A stretch of DNA of 64,000 nucleotides from Macrocystis pyrifera (taxonomy: Eukaryota > Sar > Phaeophyceae > Laminariales > Laminariaceae), in the NCBI GenBank assembly GCA_031763025.1, contig JASSKH010000009.1, forward strand, positions 2,728,001 to 2,792,000, in the 5' to 3' direction. Of this stretch, positions 1-10,257 are shown piece by piece (position 1 is the stretch's first letter; each line of letters starts with the position of its first letter). The notes beneath the pieces were generated by a model. The model ran no database searches and was not told where the DNA came from. It saw only the letters and a list, made by a program, of their open reading frames with translations. Position numbers and translations under genes: made by a program.

Positions 1-871
1 GCTATACTTGTATGTAGTGCCGGTATTGTTGCCCGGCGCATAAGATACCGGCAATACAGAGGGACCACTACTGCACACTAATTCCAAATAGTTTAACCCC
101 TAAAAACGTGGGTGCGGTTCTAAACGGGTTAATGCTCTTATCAATAGTAGAGAACGAGAGTTGAGGAAAGGCTGTCTGATACATGCCGTAGGCCGTGTGC
201 GCTCGGACCAAACAACAAAACGAAAAATCGAAACGAAACGAAACGAAAAAATCTCGCAGCATTTCAAACACACCACATGTCGCAACATCATATCATTATC
301 CCTTGTTCGGGTTATATAGTATCAGTGCGCAGAATGATTATTTAAAATTGTCCTGTTGACCCGGGGAGCATCCAGGGGAGTCGCTGGCCTATATCTTTCA
401 CAAGAAATTACATATAGAATACGCGCGTTCGGCTTATCACAATACTTGTAAAATTCGGTAAAAATGGAATATAGACGAGACGTGTTACGCAGCTTGCAAA
501 GTTGAGTATCAACTATTTAATCAGTCGAACTCACAGCTGACGTATTTCAAAATTTATAAAAACACACCAAGAAAGCCAAAGCAGCACGGCGGCCGCGGCC
601 AGCTCGCGAGACCGCATACGACGAAACAATCCCCATGCACCCGAGCTCGCCACTTTCTTTCTGTAGACTGGGGACACGGCCGGTTTGCAGAAATCGGTCA
701 CGTATAGCTCTCGCAATCACAAACGACGACGCAAAAAACACGACGCACAGACAAATACACAGAACACAGAAGACAGACTAACTAAACAATGGAAGCCTGT
801 ACAAGGGCTGGGTTGGGTTGGGTTGGGTTGGGTTGGGCTGGGTTGGGTTCGACTCGGTGACCGGCACTCAC
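1..871. other. Intronic/flanking sequence left of the NHE exons, no exon seen
   Basis: Probably the NHE intron downstream of the 973-872 exon. It holds a MITE-3 remnant at 76-135 (half-element with ...GGTTCTAAACGGGTT) and a GGGTT array next to the donor site. A short minus-strand ORF at 531-716 has a hydrophobic stretch near its end, but it matches no NHE helix I recognise. Confidence 0.5.
806..850. repeat. (GGGTT)n pentanucleotide array
   Basis: Nearly pure TTGGG units on the plus strand, read as CCCAA in the NHE transcript. The array begins about 20 nt after the 5' splice site of the exon at 872-973. Confidence 0.9.
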
Positions 872-2369
872 AAGCTTGCCCGCAAGGTAGGTGAGATAGG
901 CGATGATGAAGGTAGACACCAGCGTTCCCAGAACGGCAAACATGACGATCGACACGATGTTGTGGAAGAAGTCCTTTTCCGTGCGGACGGTTTTAGGCGG
1001 CGGAAAGGGAGCGGACAGAGAGTCGGGCTAACGAAATTATGGAAACCATCGAAGAAACGAACGGATACGGGATTACGGACATGCAGGCGGGCGGGAAGGG
1101 ACGAAGCCAAGCCGAACAAAATCCAAGCGAAGTCAGGCGGGACCAAGCGAAGGTACGCAAAAGCAAAACAAAAAATACAAAGCAACGCACAGCAAAGTAA
1201 GGGGAAGCAAAGCGAAGCAAGACAAGTCGAGGCAAGGCTAAGCCAGGGCAAGGCAGGGCAGGCGCAGACAAGGCAGAGCAGGGCAAGGCGAGGCAAAACA
1301 AGGCAAGGCAAGGCAAGGCAAGGCAAGGCAAGGCAAAGGCGAGGCAAGGCAAGGCACAGGCAAAGGCAAGACGAAGGCAACGCAAAGGCAACGCCAAGGC
1401 AAGGCAAGGAAATACTAAGGCAAGGCAATACCAAGGCAAGGCAACACGAAGGCAAGGCAACGCTAAGGTGAGGCAAGGCAAGGCAAGGCAAGGCAAGGCA
1501 AGGCAAGGCAAGGCAAGGCGAGGCAAGGCACAGGCAAAGGCAAAGGCAAGACGAAGGCAAGGCAAAGCCAACGCCAAGGCATCGCAGGCCCCCCGTGTCC
1601 CACAATTGTCGCACCTTCTTCCGAAGCGTGTACCCCGCTTCAAAGATGATGGGCGGCAGGAGAAGAAAGTAAAACAGCTCCTGCTCGTGCAAGTCGGGGG
1701 GGGGGGGGGGGGGGGGGTGGGAAGCGCGCGGAGAACAACACGGAATACAGAGAGTGGAAACCCAATTGAGGCGGCGGAGGAGGGGGAGACGACAAGGCCG
1801 AATGGTCTGGAAGCGTCCCCGAAACGAAACGCCTTGGCTAACTAACATATACCCACCTCGTCGCTCGCCAAACAAAAAAATACAGAATAGTGGTATCCGC
1901 GAGCGTGCCTACTCGTAAAGGCATCGACGTTGCGTTTAATTGGGTTTGGTTGGGTTTGGTTTGGTTGGGTTGGGTTGGGTTGGGTGGGTGGGGTTGGGTG
2001 GGGTTGGGTTGGGTTGGGTTGGGTTAGGTTGGGTTGAGTTGGGTTGGGTTGGGTTGGGCTGGGTCACGTTCGTTCGTGTTGAGATTCGGTCGCGTTGGGT
2101 GCTTGGATTCGTTCATGTGGAGTTGCCGTGTGTGCCCATGAAAACGTAAACGTGAAAATAGTCACGGTCTTGATGAAAAACAAGTGGCGCCTTCATCTCA
2201 CCGAGTTGAAGCTGAGAAAATCCAGCTCGTCTTTCGTGGGGTAGAAAATCTTGGCCATGCCCCCGACCACCACTCCAACAAGAATGGCCGCCGCCGATTC
2301 AGGCAAGTAGTAGAACCGGTTCCTCCGGATCAGGTACGCGCTTAGGATGCATAGCCCGAGAACCACAAC
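872..2369 (-). CDS. Na+/H+ exchanger (NHE/CPA1 family), partial, three internal exons
   Basis: Integral membrane antiporter expected to exchange Na+ (or K+) for H+ across a plasma or organelle membrane. Three exons read in transcript order: 2369-2202 (56 codons, hydrophobic helix, then LPESAAAILVGVVVGG), 1680-1615 (22 codons, ELFYFLLLPPIIFEAGYTL) and 973-872 (34 codons, DFFHNIVSIVMFAVLGT). Each has an AG acceptor and a GT donor (GTGAGA, GTGCGA, GTGAGT) and all junctions are phase 0. Joined they give about 112 residues. The PES helix and the LLPPIIFEAGY helix are hallmarks of the early NHE transmembrane segments. The rest of the transport domain must lie left of base 1. N-terminal exons upstream of 2369 were not identified. 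The introns are filled with pentanucleotide repeats. Family assignment is firm; subfamily and organelle are not determined. Confidence 0.88.
1195..1575. repeat. (AGGCA)n pentanucleotide array, about 380 bp
   Basis: Interrupted AAGGC/AGGCA units with longer higher-order blocks (AAAGGCAAGACGAAGGCAA). It occupies most of the intron between the NHE exons at 1615-1680 and 872-973 and starts about 40 nt after the donor. It produces long low-complexity ORFs in several frames that are not genes. Confidence 0.92.
1696..1717. repeat. G22 homopolymer, C-tract of an NHE 3' splice site
   Basis: Twenty-two G on the plus strand, so C22 in the NHE pre-mRNA, ending 15 nt before the exon at 1680. It probably serves as the polypyrimidine tract. 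No GAGTAC retrotransposon tail is attached. Confidence 0.8.
1940..2067. repeat. (GGGTT)n pentanucleotide array
   Basis: About 25 variant TTGGG units, including GGGTGG variants, in the intron between NHE exons 2202-2369 and 1615-1680. Same unit as at 806-850, so the two arrays may share an origin. Confidence 0.9.
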
Positions 2370-3736
2370 CTGACGAAAGCAGAGGGAAAGGGGAGAGAGG
2401 CGAAAATACAAAAATACAAAAATACAAAAAAAACAGTCTTGAGAGATACCAAGAAGTCTCACGTCACATCACATCACACCACATCCGAGGATGGCGCTCG
2501 AAGTGCTGTAGCGTAGCGTGTCTGGGAGCGGGTGAGGGGGGGGGGGGGGGGGGGGGGGGCTGGGGAGGGGAGGACCAAAACAAAGGCCGAGGCCGCGTTT
2601 GTTTGGAAGTACGACGGTGCATTCAGACTCGCCCGAAAGCATCAAAAGGTTGTCCCATGCACCGCGAGACCAAGCCCAGCGAAACGCGGACAACAACCTT
2701 GATACATTATAACGTCACGCAGCCGGCGCTGTACGGGTCGTTGAGGAGGGCTAAGGTTTTCAAGGGCGTGTTTTCGGCAGGGTACCTGGTATATACTCTG
2801 GGGGTACCCGGGTACCTACCGAGTACGATCAAAACAACCAGGTTTGGTACTCATCCTTGATACCCCAGAGTACATACATACCCTACTAAGCACCCATGTG
2901 AAAGGTTTAGCGAAGAAGGCGCCGAGAACGCGGGGTTGGTAACGGACAGACAGTATACCAGGTGCCAGGGCAGATAAGATATATACACATGAGGGGGGCT
3001 AAGGGACGCTGTTGAAAAAACAACGATATCTCCGTCGCTTTTGTAGATAAGTAATAAGTCATCCCGCTGTACGACAAAAAACATTGGTACCTACTACTGT
3101 ACAGTAGTATCGTATACAGGCCCCTGGTAGCCCCCCGGTAGGCACCTGTTAGGTCTCAAAACAAAAAAGCAGCACGTAACACAGAAAGTAATGTTTACCG
3201 CATACAACAGCTCGACACGGTAGACAGCAGCACAGTACAGCAGTATTCCGTATCAGCATTTACATACGTTCATAAAAAATTCAGGAAGGTTGGCCAGTTA
3301 ACAACAGCACGTTGCCTAACAAATACTCAAGAGAGCCCGTACAACACTGACGTTAGTATCGACACAAATACAAAGCAGCTAACAGGTGGCACACCCTGTC
3401 ATAGAAGAGTACAGCAGGAGCACGGGAGAGCACATACAAGAGCAGCAGCGATACTGCGTTGGTGTACCGTGGGGTATTGACGGACGTCCTCACCAGTAGT
3501 AGGGTGTTGAGGGCGCTAAACTCGTGAGCTCTCTCCTCGGGGCTGACCCCTGCCCAAGAGTGTCACGATCGTCGCGTCAACAGCGACACCAACAACAGCA
3601 GCAAACAACAGCAACAGCAGCAGCAGCAGCAGCAGCAGCAACAACGACAGCAGCAAACATAAGGAACAGCTCAGCGAGGTTGCTCACATACGGCAGTCAA
3701 CAGCGGTAGCGACTGTACCCCTTTTGGGACTTAAAC
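2370..3736. other. Repeat-rich region upstream of the NHE exons
   Basis: G24 homopolymer at 2536-2559. A GGTACC-rich segment at 2775-2860 matches, inverted, the segment at 49490-49570. An imperfect CAG/CAA tract lies at 3590-3655. The missing N-terminal NHE exons should lie here or further right, but no membrane segment with convincing splice sites was found. Confidence 0.5.
3590..3655. repeat. CAG/CAA trinucleotide microsatellite
   Basis: Runs of CAG with CAA interruptions, about 60 bp. The short overlapping ORFs have no other support. Confidence 0.85.
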
Positions 3737-3836
3737 CCTTTTTTCGGGACTGCAGTCCCGTTGCGTCGGACAAAACCACTCAAATTATAAGTGGTTTCTC
3801 CCCAACGCGTGACTGAAGTCCTAAATGGGGAATCGT
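3737..3836. mobile_element. MITE-3 copy (palindromic miniature element)
   Basis: Starts with CCCTTTTTTCGGGACTGCAG and ends with ACTGAAGTCCTAAATGGGG. The middle, ACCACTCAAATTATAAGTGGT, is itself an inverted repeat. This family has arms of the type AACCCTTTTAGAACTGCAGTCC...GGACAAAC with a small AT-rich centre (CAAATTCCAAGTA). No coding capacity. Confidence 0.7.
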
Positions 3837-3971
3837 GTCGAAAAACCGTGACGATTGCAGCACCGGCCACCCGAATCAGGTCGGGCTACTGCGATTTGTA
3901 AGGCATGTACACGAACTACATTGCTCCGAGATCTCCGACACGTGCGACGCATGATACATAGTACGAGAGGC

Positions 3972-4055
3972 CATAGTAATCATGAGCCACGATGGAACCG
4001 AAAAGCACGTATTCCCCTATGATCACACACACACCATATCTGGTTCTGATCACTA
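3972..4055. mobile_element. MITE-2 copy
   Basis: Short palindromic element with ATAGTAATCA near one end and GGTTCTGATCACTA at the other, and an internal CACACACCATAT. Related copies lie at 32364-32444 and 57105-57183. It abuts MITE-1 at 4058. Confidence 0.55.
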
Positions 4056-4057
4056 CT

Positions 4058-4173
4058 TTTACGGGGGACCATAGTAAAGAGGACCAAATAGTGTGAGCAA
4101 AAATAGGCAAACATATATATATATATATATTTGTGTGTACCGTAGGTCCTATTTACTATGGTCATCCGTAATA
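4058..4173. mobile_element. MITE-1 copy 1
   Basis: Family description: about 110 bp, arms TTACGGGGGACCATAGTAAA followed by AGGACC, mirrored at the far end as GGTCCTATTTACTATGGTCC...CGTAA, flanked by TA. The middle is AT-rich (TTGTTAGTAAAAATAGGTAA and TATAGGTTTTTGTGTGTACC). A TA duplication fits a Tc1/mariner-type non-autonomous element. This copy has an (AT)n expansion in its centre. Confidence 0.85.
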
Positions 4174-4328
4174 TTAATAAGTTCCCCCACATACATAGTG
4201 CGTCAGTTGCTCCTTCCAACTATTATAGTAGACGGCTGGTGGGACGGCATCTGACATAACTTGGCCTGCTGTACTTCGGTCTCAAAATGGTAAAATAGTT
4301 AGCCGTCAGCGCCTGCAAACTCAACAAC

Positions 4329-4556
4329 GATACCGTATTATTGACCTGCTGTTGACGATGCGCTTACGACTGCGTCAGAGGCCAGACCGAGCGAGAAAAC
4401 CATTAGCATCGACGGAAGGCGACCGGAGCAGCTTCACTACGAACAACACGGTATTATTGACTTGTTGTCTATGCGTCGACGACGGCGTCAGAGGCGAGAC
4501 CGAGCGAGAAAACCATGAACCTCAACGGAAGGCGACCGGACAGCTGCAGTACGACT
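4329..4556. repeat. Two-copy tandem duplication, unit about 115 bp
   Basis: Both units carry GTATTATTGAC, GGCGTCAGAG or TGCGTCAGAG, GACCGAGCGAGAAAACCAT and ACGGAAGGCGACCGGA in the same order. Units start near 4329 and 4446. The ORF at 4352-4654 spans both but shows no domain. Confidence 0.8.
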
Positions 4557-4632
4557 GCCGAAAGGCTCTGACAAGCAGCACAGCGAAGCCTGCCGGCGTT
4601 GCCTCAAGACAAGTCAAAGCCCGTCAACAACA

Positions 4633-4742
4633 TATTACGGGGGAACATAGTTAACAGGACCAAATATTGTTAGTAAAACTAGGTAAATGTATAGGTTTTT
4701 ATGTATACCATAGGTCCTATTAACTATGGACCCCCATAATAG
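4633..4742. mobile_element. MITE-1 copy 2
   Basis: Complete copy with both arms (TATTACGGGGGAAC at the left, GACCCCCATAATA at the right) and the AGGACC/GGTCCT inner arms. Confidence 0.9.
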
Positions 4743-5712
4743 CAGTTTTTCATCCTGCTGCACCTCCTCCGGCACCACACGACGATCGACGCATCGACCC
4801 AAAACACGAGTTAGTTCAATAATTCGGTAGCCCAGTCGCCGTCGCTGCCCCGTGCGTGAGGTGCTACCGTAGATGCACCTCTGTCCACCCGCGAGACCCC
4901 GACAGCGATTCCCCTCCTCGTCTGTGCTGCCAAAAAGAAAAGCAGGCGCTGGCGGCGGCGGAGTGCCCGCGACGACGCATGCCCGTGCTCGCCTCGGTGC
5001 TTGCCAGGCGCTTGTTTGTAGATCCCCTGTGGCATAATGCTTTATTAAAAGAGACTTAAACGCCATTTCCCGATAGGGACCTAAACTCGGTTTTGTGAAA
5101 CATACATCACCGCCGCACGTACGCACTCTCGGAACAATGGAATGTCGGCACAGGAACCACACCAGTACAAGGTCACAAGACAATAAACCCACGAGTTTTC
5201 GGCGGAATTCTCAAGGGTCGATCGACAACGACAAAACTCGGGAGTCTGTTCACGGGTCATGTCGGGCCGTTCCGTGAGAAAACTGGATATCATGGGGATC
5301 GGCTCGGCCCGGCCCGTGAGGTTTTCAGACCACGGGCCTCACCCCCGCCCGGCCCATTAGATGTCCAGATTACGGCCCTCCGGCACGGCCCGTGATAACA
5401 GTAGATTTCAGATTTTCAGACACGGTCCAGCCCGGTCCGTGAGATATTCAGATTGTCAAACCCGGCCGGGCCTGGCCCCGTCCGGCCAATGATATGTTTC
5501 CCCACCCGCGGTTCGGCCCGCGCCCCGCTCGCGAAGACCCCCGCTTATTTTAGTTGGTACGGACGAGTACAGGTATGTATGATACCAGGTACAGGGGTGG
5601 TACTGCTGTTATCCATGCGAATGCAGAACATGTGGGCCCTTTCTGTGTGAGTGTGCTGTGTGTGGGACGTGGATGCCGTAGGTAGTTGGGTAGGAATACC
5701 CAAAATAGCAGG
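4743..5712. repeat. No gene; degenerate GGCCCGTGAGATTTTCAGAC tandem array
   Basis: At about 5255-5500 a GC-rich motif (GGCCCGTGAG, then a TTCAGA block) recurs five or six times at roughly 55-bp spacing. The remainder has only short ORFs without recognisable domains. Confidence 0.5.
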
Positions 5713-5830
5713 TATTACGGGGGGACATAGTAAATAGGACCAAATATTGTTAGTAAAAATATGGAAATATATGCATGTTTGTGTGCACCGTAGGTCCTAT
5801 TAACTACCTATTAACTATGCCCCCCAGTAA
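5713..5830. mobile_element. MITE-1 copy 3
   Basis: Arms TATTACGGGGGGACATAG and CTATGCCCCCCAGTAA. The right inner arm is partly duplicated (TATTAACTACCTATTAACTA). Confidence 0.88.
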
Positions 5831-6029
5831 CACCAATCAACGCCAAAAACAGCAGAAAACAAACAACAAATAGACAGGTATTGATTGTACATACATACGA
5901 ATGTATACAGCGTAGTGCTTTGTTCTTTGTTGGGGTCGTGAGTATGTCCGAAAACGAGTACCAGGTACCAGGTACGTACGTTCGTACGTACGCAACAAAA
6001 GTCAATACTGCCGTAAAAACTGGCGGCGA

Positions 6030-6130
6030 TGGTTTTAACCCTTTTAGAACCGCAGTCCCCGTTTCGGGGGGAAACTACTCAGAATTTGACTGCTTCGTCT
6101 CCAGAGCGCGACTGCGTCCTAAACCTTTGG
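6030..6130. mobile_element. MITE-3 copy
   Basis: TTAACCCTTTTAGAACCGCA at the left and GCGACTGCGTCCTAAACCTT at the right, with ACTACTCAGAATTTGA in the centre. Confidence 0.75.
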
Positions 6131-6416
6131 GACCCCTTTCATGTGGGATACTTCGTATACCAGGTACCAGGTACCGTAGCGGCCACAACAACGAAAGCTT
6201 TCTTGTTTTCCACCGTCTACGAGCAGCGTGAGCGGCCAGCAATACTGGTCAGGATCTTGTTGCGCCCGTGCTGTACGACTCCTTGCTTGCATTGGGATTC
6301 GCACACCGATTCTGTATCATCCACCAATCACCTAGTGGCCGTTTAGCTGTGAAATCATCGATCAATTTGTACCGTCAAGTTTTCCCTTAATTCTGAAGTC
6401 CCAAACACACACGGTT

Positions 6417-6676
6417 ACAACCCTTTTAGGACTTCGTACTGCAGTCCCATTTTGGGGACAAACAACTCAAATTCCAAGTAACTTGTCCACAAAACGGGAC
6501 TGCGGTTCTAAAAGGGTTCCCGTTTTGGGGACAAACAACTCAAATTCCAAGTAATTTGCCCGAAACGGGATTGCGGTTCTAAAAGGGTCAATACGATGCA
6601 CGATACACTACTACTGCTGTACATAGAATTTAAGTCGATTGTCCCCAAAACGGGACGGCAGTTCTGAAAGGGTTGA
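6417..6676. mobile_element. MITE-3 cluster: one full copy and two partial copies in tandem
   Basis: 6417-6517 is a full palindromic copy. 6518-6589 repeats the right two thirds (CCCGTTTTGGGGACAAACAA to TTCTAAAAGGGT). 6627-6676 is a right-half fragment. The head-to-tail arrangement suggests unequal exchange or nested insertion. Confidence 0.8.
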
Positions 6677-8498
6677 CCTGAAGTTACCTCACTGTTACTA
6701 CAGTAAGATGAAATACGTGCGAATTGCCTCGAAGTACGAAAGAAAAGAGAAATTACACAAGTATGTATACAAACAGCAGTACTTGTACCCTCAGACATCG
6801 CTGATCGATAACCGGCCGGCGACCTGTAAACCCCAACTTTGATGCCGTTCCTCGTTGGCCAACCCAGCTAGAGTACGGCAGCAGTGCATGCATAGCGACC
6901 TAATCAAGTTAGCCTACAGCCTACAACACAGTAGTCAGTAGTATGCCAGGTTCATAGCGGGCCTACTTTCAGTCTTCAGCTGGCTGAGGGGGCGGTGGAA
7001 TCCGATCGAAAACCGCTCGATGCAAGCAAGCAAGCACTCGAAACATGGTCGACGTTGCTGGGGCCCATGCACCATGCACACAAACGATTCACTTTTACGG
7101 GCGGAGTTCACAAGATCGAGCAAGATTGTCGGCAGCAACCCTTCCGCCTGCAGATAAATCGTCCGAGGTTGTGACCACACCGCACCAAGCGACAACGAGG
7201 GTCAGCACCAGCGCCACCGCATACGAGTACTTGTACGAGTACTGCTGTACGTACGAACAGAACTTACCGGGACCGGGGGTACAATTTCAATTTGGATCGC
7301 TACTACGCCTGCTTGCCCGACAAACCCCGCGGCACTCGTCCAAGGAAAACGATTTGCAAGACGTGTCGCTACGAGACAGCACACCTGGGGACTCCTCAGA
7401 CGTCATGCTGACTCAAGGAAGGCGTAGCGCCGATAAGTAAAAGGCTGGTGTATCACGAGGTGATCCGCCGATTTGAGATACGTACCACACCAATCGCACG
7501 AAAAAGTACCAGTTTTATAAAATTTAAAGAAGCGTTTTTTGTTCTGTGCAACTTAGGGGTCTGGGGCCGTAGAATCCTAGGGCAACATTGAGTGTCCCAG
7601 TTCCCTGTCCCTGTTCCTGCTTTAGCCGGTAGCGCTCACTGCTGTATTGTCTATCGATATAATTCTTATGGCAGCAGACATGTGGAAATACGCACCGCTG
7701 CCATCGTAGTAGTAGTAGTCCGCTCCTGCCGTGTAGAGTGTAGAGTGTTGAGTGTTCAAGGACCTGTCAGGCGTTATGATACCACCCAAAAGTAGTCATA
7801 CATCCCCTCCTCTAACACTGTAGTTTGAGAGATCAGAGATCTCTCAGAAGCAAGATAACGAGCGAGGCAAGCACGACATTACGACGTAGACAAGCAAGTG
7901 CGAATGTGAGTCAGGCGTGATCGGTACGCAACTTTTACAGCAAGCAGCAGTTCATTGGCGATTCAATTGCGGGAAATTATATGGTATATCGGCAAAACTA
8001 ACCTTTTTTACCTGGTACTACGAGTACGTACTGTCATAAGTGAAGACCATAGAGAACGTCTCAATCAACGACTACCAGGTACATCGTACTCTGGTACTTC
8101 GCGTACAGCGAGTGGCATTACGCACGATAGACGCGCACCAGGCACCTGTTAGTTTTGCTGCTGCATGTTCAGGACCAGCACAAGCCCCTCTCACTTCTCA
8201 CAGACAAATACTTGGTGGCGTTGCATCCTTGTCTTCGTTCCCCTCGCTTTTTGGGCTTGTTGTTTCGTTTTCAGTGATGCCACACGCGGACCTCTCTTTG
8301 GTTTCCTTGCGTTTCCAGTACCCAACAGCCATCCTGCATGTTGCATACCTTGTACCAGGTATGATATTATATGATCTGGAGGACAGCCTACTCGTGCTTC
8401 GCTGCTCTCGCGCGATATATGCCATGAATCATGCTTGACTCGCCGACGGGTCTCTTGTATCATGGCAGCGTGAAAAAACATGTTTTGTGGGCTCCTTA
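6677..8498. other. No recognisable gene
   Basis: Only short overlapping ORFs. The longest are 7045-7440 (+, 131 aa) and 8040-8438 (+, 132 aa). Neither shows a domain, and both cross GTAC-rich and TACCAGGTAC-type low-complexity motifs. Confidence 0.5.
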
Positions 8499-9356
8499 GG
8501 CCAGATCTTATGCAATATTTTTTGAGTGATTGAAAAAGGCAGGAAGTCGGATTTTCCTGCGGCAAAAAGCCACACCAGATCGGTGCGCCATGTGCCGTCT
8601 TATGGTGTTTTTGGTTTTATTTCATGGGAGAACAAAAAAAAAAGAACAGAACCGAGATCTTGAAGTTTCCTTGAACTCTACGTACGTGGACCACGACACG
8701 AACGAGTCGTTCACGCCGGGTTGGGTGATCAACCTTCACCACCAGCTCCTCCAAGGAAGGAACGGAACGTGGAACCTCCTGGGGAGCTGCGTAAGGGGTC
8801 GCTGGACCAGCAAGGAGCTCTCGCTCTCGCGGAGCATGAGCTGCTTGCGGCCGTCGTAGTCAGAAAAGAAGAACGTTAGATTGTTTTGATACTGCTGTAG
8901 TCTCGTCCTATTCGTGTCCAAAGTTGTTTTGCCTAGAGCAGCTGCAGTTGGGCGGCCGCAAGGGACGCGATGGTGGCCAAGGTATTGATGCCCTCTCTCT
9001 CCGTAGTGGCCGATGCACAAGTGCTGGAGCCCAGCTGTGTACAAGAGTAACCAAGCATGTAGCGTCGTGACACATCATGAGCCCTGTCTGTAACCTATAC
9101 AAATTTGTACAATGCCTCCGAGGTCTTGTGCAAAAGCAAATTTTATCACTTTCAGAGTTGATCAGAAAAGGCTGTAAAAAAAAATCACTTCCTGGAATTT
9201 CATGAGTGATAAAATCTCGGAGGAACATTTTTTCCACCAAACAGGCCCCATAAGACGTGATTTTGATAGAATCTGATCAGAAACGGGACTAGATACCCCG
9301 AAGCCTCCGTAAACAGCCATATAATCACCTAAAAAAAAATTGCATAAGATCTGGCC
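8499..9356. mobile_element. Non-autonomous PIF/Harbinger-like DNA transposon, 858 bp
   Basis: The ends are inverted repeats: 18 bp identical (GGCCAGATCTTATGCAAT), extending imperfectly to about 32 bp. It is flanked by a 3-bp direct duplication TTA (8496-8498 and 9357-9359). A TWA duplication and GGCC-type ends are typical of PIF/Harbinger. Subterminal sequence is also inverted (GTCTTATGG near 8600 and its complement near 9250). The interior contains ORFs on both strands (8530-8859 +, 8736-9044 -) with no transposase or DNA-binding domain I recognise, so it is probably mobilised in trans or carries captured sequence. Confidence 0.82.
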
Positions 9357-9359
9357 TTA

Positions 9360-10252
9360 CTCACGTGCCGGCAGCCCACACCATTACTCCGTTTTCCTAC
9401 TCGTACGTACCGGTGTGCGGTTCGATTTTGAGCTTCAGATTTCGACCCGATCGCATTCTCAGGGTGTGTCTAAACATAATCGAAAAGCTCAATCGAAAAT
9501 CGAATTCATTTCGATTTCCATAAAAATTTGCCGAGATGTCTAAACAGGATCGATAAGTGAAAGTAGAAGTCCAGGGGAAAAGCAACGGAGAGCACAACCT
9601 ACTATTAATAGGCCGTTCGCATCTGTGCACACATGCCGGCAATCTAGCGCTCGGTAACACAGATCCACCACACAAGCAGGCAAACGCGACGGCAATTCGA
9701 TTCCGGGAGGTCGTTGGGCCTCCCATGGAGGTGGTGGCGCGTCCAACGTTGACGCCCCGAGATCAAACTTGAAATTATACTGAGAACGAACTTCCGACCT
9801 CGTTCTCGAGGGTATCATCCTGATTTTTCCTCAAACTATGTTCGCTCTGGCTCGAACGCCGGGAAACAAAGGCCCGAGAACGTCGGGGCTGGTGTTGTGG
9901 TTCGCCTGCTGGCTGTTTACGAGGGGTCTGTGCGGCTATGTTGCCGTGCTGGCTGTGGGTTGGATGCTGTGTACAGCAGTGTAGTCTAAGAGTACGTATC
10001 CACGGAGAGGTGCGCGCCGGGTGCGCTTCTCTTGGTCTCTAGGCCCGAGCCCGTGCCAGCCGACTGTATTCTGGCTACGGAGAGATGCGCCGCCCGCCGA
10101 CGGCGCGTCGGGCGCGAAGCAACGTTGCTATACGGCTGTGTCACCGTCCAACTTATCGATCGTTCTGCTGGTGTTTGCTGTCGTGGATAACATCTTGAAT
10201 TTAGAGAGCATGCCGTTTTTCGATTTGAAAATACGATAACCCAAGTCGTCGG
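9360..10252. other. No gene; fragment of an AT-rich repeat
   Basis: At 9411-9450 the segment GCGGTTCGATTTTGAGCTTC matches, inverted, 17575-17607 just outside the right LTR. The pair is likely two copies or two ends of another element. The remainder holds only short ORFs. Confidence 0.45.
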
Positions 10253-10257
10253 ATTCT

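Noticed and set aside
818..1875. Large overlapping ORFs (217 aa plus, 335 aa and 216 aa minus) around 0.8-1.9 kb
   Set aside because: They are translations of the AGGCA pentamer array and cross genuine NHE exon boundaries in the wrong frame. Only the 66-bp and 102-bp NHE exons inside are supported.
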